Of a DNA stretch of 64,000 bases, positions 46,464 through 54,928 are shown piece after piece (positions within the stretch are counted from its first letter, which is position 1; each line of letters starts with the position of its first letter). The notes beneath the pieces were generated by a model. It saw only the letters and a program-made list of their open reading frames with translations, did not search any database and was not told where the DNA came from. Source of the DNA: an uncultured Alloprevotella sp. (GTDB taxonomy: Bacteria > Bacteroidota > Bacteroidia > Bacteroidales > Bacteroidaceae); assembly GCA_944322325.1 (NCBI GenBank), contig CALUOQ010000001.1:248001-312000 (forward strand), read 5' to 3'. Both the position numbers and the translations under genes were made by a program.

Positions 46464-46502
46464 AAGTCAGGGGGCGCACCTTGCGGGTGCGCCCCCTGAC
46501 TT
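46464..46502. terminator. Strong bidirectional hairpin after the papain-like gene
   Basis: AAGTCAGGGGGCGCACC (46464-46480) pairs perfectly over 17 bases with 46486-46502. It lies between the convergent UPF0126 and papain-like genes. Confidence 0.8.
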
Positions 46503-46532
46503 GTTTCGGGCGATGTTTCGCCTTGCAGCGGT

Positions 46533-49500
46533 TTAGTTCACTGCTACGCGTTCGCCGTTGATGATGTAAACACCCTTGGCCAAAGGCACGGTGACGGGCT
46601 GCGTGAGCTCGAAGTGCTTAACCGTGCGACCGGCGGCGTCGTAGATACGTACCCACTTGGCCACATCGGACGACAGGCGTACACCTCCGGCCACAGGCTC
46701 AACGTCAACGTCGGAAGCCGCGCTGTTGTCAGCCGTGATACCGTCGATGCCCACCGTCTCGCCGTTAGCCCTGTAGTATCTGTGCGGCTTGCGCTTCAGG
46801 CTGAACGACTCGATGGAGAGACGCTGGTTGGCGGCCAGGTTGGCGTTGATACCCAAGAGGACGTCGCTGGAGCCCGCAATGGCGAAGGAAACCTCGCCGG
46901 CCGTCAGCTTGTCGACGGCTATGGCGCTCCAGAGTCCGTTCGGATCGTAGTCGGGGAAGCTCTTGTCGCTACCGACAACGATGTAGCTCTCGCTCTCGGG
47001 GAACGGCACCTCGGGATTCGGCGTGACCGTAAACTCGTAGATACCCGTCGTCAAGGTCGTGGGCGTATAGAGCTTGTGGTTGCTCAGCGACGAGGCGAAG
47101 CCGTTGGCCGACGTGGTGCACTCAAGCATACTGCCGTCGCTCGTGTTCACGTAGAAGCCCGTCGTCGGGGTGCCCGCGATGGCGTTCTCGATGATCCAGG
47201 TAGAACGTGCGGTACCCGTCTGGAGTGCCTCGCCGTTGGCCACGGCGATGTCGTTGGTCAGGAACGGTGCCTGGTAGTTCTTCATCGACGTGCGCGTCAT
47301 GTCGCTCACACGGTCGGCGAAGTTCAGGCAGAAGATACCCAGCGAGCTGCCCCAGGCGTCGCCGTCAGGACCGAAGCCCGTGCGGACGCCGACGTGGTTC
47401 TTACCCGAGAGGTCCTCGACGTCACCACCACTCTGGTTGAAGCCGTAGTAGAGAACAAGGCCCTCGCCCGTAGCCGCAGCGATGTCGGCGATAGGCTCGT
47501 TGGCGTAGGTCTGCAGCGTCGTGAGGTCAAGCGCCTTGGTCCACACGCGGAACTCGTCGACGATGCCGCGCATCGGTACGGCCGTCGAACCCAGGTGGAG
47601 TTCAGCCAGCTCGGGCACACTCGTGGCGGAGCAAGTCTGCTCGTCGACAAGCTCGCCGTCGCGGTAGAACGACAGGGTGCCGGCGTTGAACATGACGGCG
47701 TAGTGGTGCCACTCGTTGGGGAGGACAACCTTCGGAGCCGACGTCACGGTGACGCCGTTCACGCTCACGGCAAACGCACCGGCCGTAGTCGTATTCATCA
47801 GCAGGGTCGAAGCCTTGTCGCCGATTTCGTTAGCTGCGGCTGAAAGGTTCGTGGCATTCATCCACCACTCGATGGTGAAGGCGGACGCCGAGCCGGTCCA
47901 AGGCGCGGAGCTCGTCACGACGGGGTTGGAGCCCGTGAAGTTCAGGCCAGTGCCGCCATCGGCGTTGCAGACAATCAAGCCGCGTTTGCGGACGTCACGG
48001 TCGGTTCCGTAGGCGTTGCTGACGAAGAGGCTGACGTCGTAAGCGCCCGGTTTCTCAGGCTCGAACGAGCTGTTGGCGCCCTCGACAATCATACCGTTGT
48101 TGGTCCCGGCGAAGCCCCATACCCACTCTTCGGGCGAAAAGGTACTGCGGTCCTCAAGGTAGACTTTCTCACCCTTGAGCACGACGGACGGCGTGATGTG
48201 CAGTTCGGCCTGCGGAGGTCCGAGGGTGGTTTCGATTTCCTTGGTCTCGGTGTAAGCCTTGCCGTCGGGCGAGATGACCTTCAGCGTAATAGTGTATTTG
48301 CCGCCGCTCAGGTACATGACGGCCACCGTCGGACTGGTAGAGCTCTCGATGGTTGCGCCCGGCATGGTCCACTCGTACGTACATCCCTCGATGGGGTTGA
48401 CGGAAGCGAGGTGCACCGTCTCGCCGATAATCGGCTTGCTGGTCGACATGTTAAAGTCGGCCGTCGGTTCGGGCATCTCCAGCACGCGTACGATCTTGCT
48501 TACCTGGTTCGAATTACCGGCGGCGTTGTAGGCACGCAGTTTCACGGAGTGATTTCCGGCTTCGGTAAACTTCACGTCGAGCTCGGGCGACGATGCGTTG
48601 GTGATACCGGCGTCCTCGACGGTCCACTCGAGGCGCGTCGTGGCCAAAGAGCTGGCGTTGACCAGATGAACGGTCTCGCCGACGTAGTAAGTAGACATCG
48701 TGCCGCCCTCGTAGGTGAAGTTGGCGTTGATGCGGTTGGCGCTCGTAGCCTCCTCGAAGTCTTCCTTGCTCTGGGCGCTCTCGTCCATCAGGATACCGTG
48801 GTTGCCGCCTACACAGTCGTTGAGGTAGAGCTTACCGTCCTGGGTGATGTCGTCCATGCGGTAGTAGGCAATCAGGTGGGGATGCAGGGAGACGTCGGCC
48901 ACAGCCTGACGGAGGTTGGCCGTAGCGTCCTTCGCAGCCCAGGCGTAGTCCCAGATGCGGAAGTCGGCGATGCTGCCGTCCAGCGCGTTGCCCGAGACGC
49001 CCACTTCGAGGTCGCCGAAGCCGCCGAGACCGCTGTACGACGACGAGCTGACGCTACCCTTCTGCGTACCGTTGACAAAGACGGTCATGCGGTTCTGCTG
49101 CACGGCAATGGCGACGTGCGTCCAGCGGTTCACGCCGAGCGCGCCGGCCACGTTGATGCGACTCGACGAATTGTTGGCCCATCCGACCGACAGGGAGCCG
49201 TCGGAGTTGGCATGGATGAGGAACTTGCCCCAACCCGGACCCATCTGCTGGTTGTAGTTGGTCAGGCTGGCCGGCTTGATCCAGAAGTCGATGGTACACT
49301 CGCTGTAGTTCTTGTCGAACACGTTGGGGATGACGAAACCGGAGTTCGTGAAGTGGCGCGCGGCGCTGGCTTCGGTCATTACGACGCGGCGCACCGTGTT
49401 GCTGCTGTTGGACTCGGCACCCTTGCCCTTACATTCGTAAACCGCCGTCACGTAGTACGAGTGGCTGGCGGTGCCCATGGCTTCGTCGGTAAAGGTCAGG

Positions 49501-51158
49501 GCGCCCTTGTCGACCTTGGCCAGGAGCTCGCCGTCGCGATAGACGTTGTAACCCGTCAGGGCGTAAGTGCTCGTCTTAGGCGCTTTCCACGTCAGGACGT
49601 TCTCGCTCAGCACAACGTCGGTCGGCGCGTAGAGCGGCTCGCCCTGCACGACGACGCTCAGCACGGTGCGGCCGTCGATGGTAGTACCTTCCTCCTCGAT
49701 GGCAAAGGGAATTTCCACGCCATTCTCGTCGAATTCGTAATCGATAATGGAAGCGTACTCAATCTTGCCCGTGCCGCGTGCGTTGGACTTCGTGTTGATG
49801 ATCAGGAAGTACTTCAGCGGCTTGCGCGTGTCGAAGCTGGCCGACAGGTCGGTGAGGTCGTATCCGAACTCCATCGGCTCGTAGTTCATCTCGCTGCCCC
49901 AGCGTCCCAGCATGGGCACCTCGGGCGCCACGGAGGCGTTCGTACCGTCGCCGTCGTAGTCGAAGTGGTGCATGGAGATGGTCTTCTCAGCCGACGACGC
50001 CGTGGCGTTGCTCGAGATGCCGGCCTGCACCTGAATCTCGCTGCGGTGGGAGTAGCTCATGCAGATTTTGATGGTGCGCAGGGGCCGGTAGTTCTTGCGG
50101 ATGTAGTAGATTTCGGGTTTATAGTAGTTGCCCGAATTCGGGGTCCAGGACCAGTCGCCGCCGGGGTTTTTTGACTCTTCGGCGGCGTTGTCCGGCGTAC
50201 TCACGGATACGGCATTGCGGTACGGGCAGTAGATGAAGCCGTTGTTGCACCAGCCGCTGCCCCACGAGTTGACGATGATCCAGGCACCAATCTCGTCGGC
50301 GTCTTTCTCGCCGTAGATGCCGTTGCCGTTGAGGTCGAAGACGATACGATCGTCCCAGCCCACGATGGTCAGGGCGTGGTCCACGCCTTTACCCCAGCGG
50401 GACACGTATTTCTTGCCGACCATGCCGATCTCCTTGTTGACGCCCTGCGGGTCGTCAGCGATGTCTTTCCAGTAACCGCCGCTGGCCAGACCGATACCGG
50501 CGATACCGCCCGTGGCATAGTCCGTATCCCCGTTGTGGTTGTACAACCAGCGCTTCAGCGCCTCGCGGCCTTCCTCGGACTCAACCGATACGGGCAGGTT
50601 GGCGTTGTGGTCGACGCGGTTGAACATCGCCTTATACCAGCGGTCGTAGCCCTGCATCCAGCCGAAGTCGGGGGCCGAGCAGTCCTGGTTGCCGAAGAGG
50701 CTGGAAAACGTACGTCCGCCGTAGGTCGGCACGTTGGGCACGCCGTTGTTCATGGCAATCGTTTCCTTGTTCGAACCGCAGTTCGTCAGGAGCCAAGTGA
50801 AGTGGGTCGGATACTGGTTCTCCTCCAGCGAGCCGTCGACGTGGCGGAACGCGTTAATCTCGTGGTTGAACATGTAAGCGATACGCGAGGCCGAGCCACA
50901 CGAACCGCCATCCTGATTGAACACCGGCGGGAAGTACTTCGTGTCGGCGTTGTTCCAATGATCCGGTAAAGGATCGGTCGCCGCGCGTGAGCCCTTGCCG
51001 CCACCGGGCACCATGAGGGACCAGTCGGGATTGTTCGCCGGAACATAGTCCGGGTACTTCGAGTAATCCACAGGCTCCTGTGCCACAGCCACCGACGCGC
51101 CGCTCAGCAGCATCGCCAGCATGGAGGCTTTCGCCAAATTCCTGTTTTTGTTAGACAT
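46533..51158 (-). CDS. Secreted papain-like (C1A) protease with Fn3, LamG and PKD domains and a T9SS-like tail
   Basis: 1541 residues. A signal peptide ends near residue 26 (SVAVAQ). The papain-like domain has Gln82 and Cys87 in NQDGGSCGSAS, His261 in VDHALTIVGWDD and Asn297 in IIVNSWGSGWCNNGF, so the catalytic triad appears complete. A fibronectin III-like domain lies at about 510-590. A LamG/concanavalin domain follows at about 600-780, then three PKD domains at about 830-1110 and a second LamG domain at about 1120-1290. The C-terminus (WVRIYDAAGRTV ... LAKGVYIINGERVAVN) matches the sorting domain of type IX secreted proteins, so it is probably exported and attached to the cell surface. The ligands of the LamG domains are unknown. 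Confidence 0.9.
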   Translation of the reverse strand: MSNKNRNLAKASMLAMLLSGASVAVAQEPVDYSKYPDYVPANNPDWSLMVPGGGKGSRAATDPLPDHWNNADTKYFPPVFNQDGGSCGSASRIAYMFNHEINAFRHVDGSLEENQYPTHFTWLLTNCGSNKETIAMNNGVPNVPTYGGRTFSSLFGNQDCSAPDFGWMQGYDRWYKAMFNRVDHNANLPVSVESEEGREALKRWLYNHNGDTDYATGGIAGIGLASGGYWKDIADDPQGVNKEIGMVGKKYVSRWGKGVDHALTIVGWDDRIVFDLNGNGIYGEKDADEIGAWIIVNSWGSGWCNNGFIYCPYRNAVSVSTPDNAAEESKNPGGDWSWTPNSGNYYKPEIYYIRKNYRPLRTIKICMSYSHRSEIQVQAGISSNATASSAEKTISMHHFDYDGDGTNASVAPEVPMLGRWGSEMNYEPMEFGYDLTDLSASFDTRKPLKYFLIINTKSNARGTGKIEYASIIDYEFDENGVEIPFAIEEEGTTIDGRTVLSVVVQGEPLYAPTDVVLSENVLTWKAPKTSTYALTGYNVYRDGELLAKVDKGALTFTDEAMGTASHSYYVTAVYECKGKGAESNSSNTVRRVVMTEASAARHFTNSGFVIPNVFDKNYSECTIDFWIKPASLTNYNQQMGPGWGKFLIHANSDGSLSVGWANNSSSRINVAGALGVNRWTHVAIAVQQNRMTVFVNGTQKGSVSSSSYSGLGGFGDLEVGVSGNALDGSIADFRIWDYAWAAKDATANLRQAVADVSLHPHLIAYYRMDDITQDGKLYLNDCVGGNHGILMDESAQSKEDFEEATSANRINANFTYEGGTMSTYYVGETVHLVNASSLATTRLEWTVEDAGITNASSPELDVKFTEAGNHSVKLRAYNAAGNSNQVSKIVRVLEMPEPTADFNMSTSKPIIGETVHLASVNPIEGCTYEWTMPGATIESSTSPTVAVMYLSGGKYTITLKVISPDGKAYTETKEIETTLGPPQAELHITPSVVLKGEKVYLEDRSTFSPEEWVWGFAGTNNGMIVEGANSSFEPEKPGAYDVSLFVSNAYGTDRDVRKRGLIVCNADGGTGLNFTGSNPVVTSSAPWTGSASAFTIEWWMNATNLSAAANEIGDKASTLLMNTTTAGAFAVSVNGVTVTSAPKVVLPNEWHHYAVMFNAGTLSFYRDGELVDEQTCSATSVPELAELHLGSTAVPMRGIVDEFRVWTKALDLTTLQTYANEPIADIAAATGEGLVLYYGFNQSGGDVEDLSGKNHVGVRTGFGPDGDAWGSSLGIFCLNFADRVSDMTRTSMKNYQAPFLTNDIAVANGEALQTGTARSTWIIENAIAGTPTTGFYVNTSDGSMLECTTSANGFASSLSNHKLYTPTTLTTGIYEFTVTPNPEVPFPESESYIVVGSDKSFPDYDPNGLWSAIAVDKLTAGEVSFAIAGSSDVLLGINANLAANQRLSIESFSLKRKPHRYYRANGETVGIDGITADNSAASDVDVEPVAGGVRLSSDVAKWVRIYDAAGRTVKHFELTQPVTVPLAKGVYIINGERVAVN

Positions 51159-51302
51159 AGACTTAACCTTAAATGTTAGGGATTAAAGTAAAATTGTTTC
51201 ACTGATCGTATATGGTTTCTAGCCCATCAGAATGGGCCGCGGTTAAACAGTCAAAAAAATAAGTAAGCATTCATCTCTCGCATCTCTCCGAAATAAACGC
51301 CG

Positions 51303-51310
51303 CTAATTTA
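51303..51310 (-). promoter_or_regulatory. Possible variant -7 element (TAAATTAG) for the papain-like gene
   Basis: Minus-strand TAAATTAGCGGCG, 145 bases before the ATG at 51158, has the same form as the element at 27216. The leader is A/T-rich. Confidence 0.3.
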
Positions 51311-51506
51311 CTAAATTATTCCGCCTTTTACCAAACACATTCCTGCTGTTTTTACTTTTTTATGAATCGGGCCGCCGTATCCGTTTTCCGCCGACCGCCG
51401 GGCCGTCGGAGCAGCGGTGCGAAATCCCCTCGCGGCGAAACCGCCCCGGGCCGCAGCGAGGGAGAAAGTTTTGAGCGGCTCCGTTGGCCACAGCCGCCGC
51501 GCTGCG

Positions 51507-51514
51507 TATCTTTG
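51507..51514 (+). promoter_or_regulatory. -7 promoter element (TATCTTTG) upstream of the addA-like gene
   Basis: TATCTTTG lies 243 bases before the ATG at 51758. If used, the whole 21-bp repeat array at 51572 lies in the leader RNA. Confidence 0.5.
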
Positions 51515-51571
51515 CAGACAGATTGCCGGGTGCTGCCGCCCCGGGCGGCCACGCGGCGCCGGCCCGCGCTT

Positions 51572-51682
51572 CACAAGTGCTACGACAGAAAATCCTGTCG
51601 CTACGATAGTTTTTCCTATCGCTACGATAGAAAATCCTGTCGCTGCGATGGTTTTTCCCGGCGCTGCGACAGGAAAGCGCAG
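51572..51682. repeat. 21-bp tandem repeat array upstream of the addA-like gene (locus F)
   Basis: The core GCTACG/GCTGCG begins at 51579, 51600, 51621, 51642 and 51663, exactly 21 bp apart. Units include CTACGATAG, CTGTCGCTACGATAG and CTGCGACAGGA, mixing the two core types of the other arrays. It lies in the divergent gap (51159-51757) between the papain-like and addA-like genes. Confidence 0.94.
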
Positions 51683-51757
51683 GTCCGCCGTCCCCGTTTC
51701 CGCCCCCGCCCGGGCACCGGCTATGCGGCTGCACCTTATTATAAATAGGTACATACA

Positions 51758-54700
51758 ATGGAAGGAACGCTCACCGTTTACAAAGCGTCGGCCGGCTCGG
51801 GCAAGACGTTCACGCTGGCCACGCAGTACATCGCCCTGCTCCTTGCGGGCGACACGGCGGCCTATCGCCACATCCTTGCCGTGACCTTCACGAACAAGGC
51901 CACGGGCGAGATGAAGGAACGCATCCTCGGCCAGCTCTACGGCATCAGCCGGGGTCTGGCGGCCTCCGAGGGCTACCTCGACGCCGTCCGTCGGCAGCTG
52001 CCCGACGTCGCTCCGGCCGAATTGCGCCGCCGCGCCACGGTGGTGCTCAGGCGCATCGTGCACGACTACGACTGCTTCCACGTGGGCACCATCGACTCGT
52101 TTTTCCAGAGCGTCATGACCGGCCTGGCCCACGAGCTGGGCCTCGCGGCCGGCTTCCATGTCGACATCAACGACACCGACGCCGTCGGTCAGGCCGTCGA
52201 CCGGCTCATGGGCAGTCTGCAGCCCCACACGCCCGTACTCCGGTGGGTCATCGACTACATCCGCGAACGCATCGACGACAACCGCCGCTGGGACATCACC
52301 CGCGAGGTGAAGAAACTGGCTACCCAGCTGCTGGCCGAGCCCTACCTGACGAACGAGGACCGCCTGCGCCGCGTGCTCGACGACAACGAAGCCCTGCGCC
52401 GCTACCGCGACACCCTGCGCCAGGCGGCCGAGGAGGCCACGGACCACGTGGCCAGCGCCGTGGCACAGCTCGAAGACCTCATGGAGGGCTACGAACTGGA
52501 CTTCGCCGCCTTCAGCCGCGGCTCGACGTTGGCCACGTACCTGCGCAAGATAAAGGAAGGACAGGGCGAAGCCCCCAACGCCACCATCGAAAAGTACCTG
52601 GCCGACGGCGCCAACTGGCTCCGCAAGAAGGACCAGCAGGACGCCCGCCTCGTCAGCCAGTGCGACGAGCTGCGCGAGGTCCTCTGCGTGGTCGAGGAGA
52701 TGCGCCGGCAGTGCGCCCAGGTGGTCAACAACTACCGCCTGACCACGGCCCACCTCGGCCCGCTCCGCCTGCTGGGCGAGATAGGGCGGCAGCTGACCGC
52801 CATCGACACCGAGACGGGGCGCTTCATGCTGGCACGCGTCCCTATCCTGCTGGCACGCCTTGTGGGCGAGGACGACGCACCGTTTGTCTTTGAGAAAGCG
52901 GGCACTACGTTCCGGCACGTCATGATAGACGAGTTCCAGGACACGTCGACCCTACAGTGGCGCAATTTCAAGAGCCTGCTCGTCGAGAACATGGCCGCCG
53001 CCCACAGCTGCCTGCTCGTCGGCGACGTCAAGCAGAGCATCTACCGTTTCCGCGGGGGCGACTGGAGCCTGCTCCATGGCATCCAGGGCGAATTTCCCCA
53101 CCACCCCGTCGCCGTGCGCAACCTCGCCGTCAACTACCGCAGCGAACGTACGGTCGTCGACTTCAACAACCGTTTCTTCGCCCGGGCAGCGGCGGCGCTC
53201 GACGGCCTCGCCGCCCCTGCCCACGAACGCCTGCTGAGCCGCATCTACGCCGACGTGGCCCAGCAGTGTGCCAAGGCGGACACGGCCGGCAACGTCCGCA
53301 TCCGCTTCTACGACCGCACGGCCAAGGGCGAAACCGACCCCGAGGCCGAACGCCTCGACGACCTGGCCGACTGCATCGACCGCCTGCACCGCGAGGGGGT
53401 CCCCTATGCCGACATGGCTGTCCTCGTGCGGTGGAACCGCGAGGCCAGCGCCCTCGTCCGCCACTTCGCCACCGTGCGGCCGGACCTGCCGCTCGTGTCG
53501 GACGAGGCCTTCCTGCTGGCATCGTCCGAGGCCGTGCAACTGCTGGTCCACGCCATGCGCTACCTCCACGACGCGACCGACACGATAGCCTTGGCCTACG
53601 TGGCGCGCCACCACGCGGCCGAACCGGCGCCCTGGCCGCTCTGTACGGGCACGCCACCCGCCGCGCTGGCGGGCGGAGCCTTCCTGTCGCGCCGGGACGA
53701 ACTGGCCGCACTCCCGCTCTACGAATTGCAGGAAGCCCTCATCCGCCTGTTCGGCCTCGACCGGCGACCGGGACAGGGGGCCTACCTCGCAGCCTACCTG
53801 GACCAGGTGCTACTCTTCCTCGACGAACATCCGTCGGACCTCGGCGCTTTCCTCGAATACTGGAACGACATCCTACAGCGCCGCGCCATCCCCGCCGCCG
53901 AGGTCGACGGACTGCGCGTACTGACCATACACAAGGCCAAAGGCCTGCAATTCCACACCGTACTGCTGCCCTACTGCGACTGGCCGCTGGAGCGCGACCG
54001 CAACGGCGACCTGCTCTGGTGCGAGCCGCAGCGGCCGCCCTACAACGAGCTGCCCCTCGTGCCCATCACGCCCACGAGCCGCGCCGAGGAGAGCATCTAC
54101 GCCGCCGACTACGCCGAGGAGCACTTCCAGCGGCGCACCGAGAGCCTCAACCTGCTCTACGTGGCCTTCACGCGCGCCGAGCGCAACCTCTTGGTCTGGG
54201 CCACGGGCCGCACGGCGCTGACGGGAAAGACGTCGACCACGGGCGACCTCATCGGCACCGTGCTGGCCGACGCCCTGCCCGGTACGTTCGAGGAGGGCAC
54301 GCCCTACGTGCGCCCTTCGGACCGCGCTTCGGGCGAGGACAACCGGCTGGCGCCGCGTCCCGCGACCTTGCCGCTCGCTTTCGAGAGCTTCGAGAGCCGC
54401 GTCACCTTCCGCCAGTCCAACCAGTCGCAGGAGTTCGTGCATCCCGCAGCCGGCGACGACGCACGACAAGAGGCCTACATCGACCAGGGCGTGCTGCTCC
54501 ATAAGGTGTTTTCCGCCCTGGCCACTTCGGCTGACGTCGACCGCGTGCTCGACGAGGTCGACCGCGAAGGCCTGCTGGGCGACCGCGTGAAGCGGGCATC
54601 GCTGCGGCGGCTCATCGGGCGCGGCCTTGCCTCGCCGCAGGTGGCCGGTTGGTTCGACGGCTCGTGGACCCTGTTCCGCGAGGTCGCCATCCTGTCGCGC

Positions 54701-54916
54701 ACGGCGGACGGACAGCTCCGCGTGCGTCGGCCGGACCGCGTCATGTGCCGGCCGGACGAAACGGTAGTCGTCGACTTCAAGTTCGGCCGCCCGCTCGAAG
54801 AACACGCCACCCAAGTGCGCGAATACCTCAGCCTGCTGTCCGCCATGGGCCACCCGGCTCCGCGCGGTTACTTGTGGTACGTCTACACGAACCAAGTACA
54901 AGAAGTGAAACCCTGA
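51758..54916 (+). CDS. AddA/RecB-like helicase-nuclease
   Basis: 1052 residues. It is a superfamily 1 helicase with a C-terminal nuclease that processes double-strand breaks for recombination. Walker A YKASAGSGKTFTL is at about 8-20, then TFTNKATGEMKERI, Walker B MIDEFQDTS, motif III LVGDVKQSIYRFRGGDW, motif V LTIHKAKGLQFHTV and motif VI LLYVAFTRAERN. The nuclease site PD-(D/E)xK appears as VVVDFKFGR near 1005-1015. Bacteroidota carry this AddA-type enzyme instead of RecBCD. It is directly followed (12 bases) by the AddB-like gene. Confidence 0.93.
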   Translation: MEGTLTVYKASAGSGKTFTLATQYIALLLAGDTAAYRHILAVTFTNKATGEMKERILGQLYGISRGLAASEGYLDAVRRQLPDVAPAELRRRATVVLRRIVHDYDCFHVGTIDSFFQSVMTGLAHELGLAAGFHVDINDTDAVGQAVDRLMGSLQPHTPVLRWVIDYIRERIDDNRRWDITREVKKLATQLLAEPYLTNEDRLRRVLDDNEALRRYRDTLRQAAEEATDHVASAVAQLEDLMEGYELDFAAFSRGSTLATYLRKIKEGQGEAPNATIEKYLADGANWLRKKDQQDARLVSQCDELREVLCVVEEMRRQCAQVVNNYRLTTAHLGPLRLLGEIGRQLTAIDTETGRFMLARVPILLARLVGEDDAPFVFEKAGTTFRHVMIDEFQDTSTLQWRNFKSLLVENMAAAHSCLLVGDVKQSIYRFRGGDWSLLHGIQGEFPHHPVAVRNLAVNYRSERTVVDFNNRFFARAAAALDGLAAPAHERLLSRIYADVAQQCAKADTAGNVRIRFYDRTAKGETDPEAERLDDLADCIDRLHREGVPYADMAVLVRWNREASALVRHFATVRPDLPLVSDEAFLLASSEAVQLLVHAMRYLHDATDTIALAYVARHHAAEPAPWPLCTGTPPAALAGGAFLSRRDELAALPLYELQEALIRLFGLDRRPGQGAYLAAYLDQVLLFLDEHPSDLGAFLEYWNDILQRRAIPAAEVDGLRVLTIHKAKGLQFHTVLLPYCDWPLERDRNGDLLWCEPQRPPYNELPLVPITPTSRAEESIYAADYAEEHFQRRTESLNLLYVAFTRAERNLLVWATGRTALTGKTSTTGDLIGTVLADALPGTFEEGTPYVRPSDRASGEDNRLAPRPATLPLAFESFESRVTFRQSNQSQEFVHPAAGDDARQEAYIDQGVLLHKVFSALATSADVDRVLDEVDREGLLGDRVKRASLRRLIGRGLASPQVAGWFDGSWTLFREVAILSRTADGQLRVRRPDRVMCRPDETVVVDFKFGRPLEEHATQVREYLSLLSAMGHPAPRGYLWYVYTNQVQEVKP

Positions 54917-54928
54917 CCTCCCCCTCCG

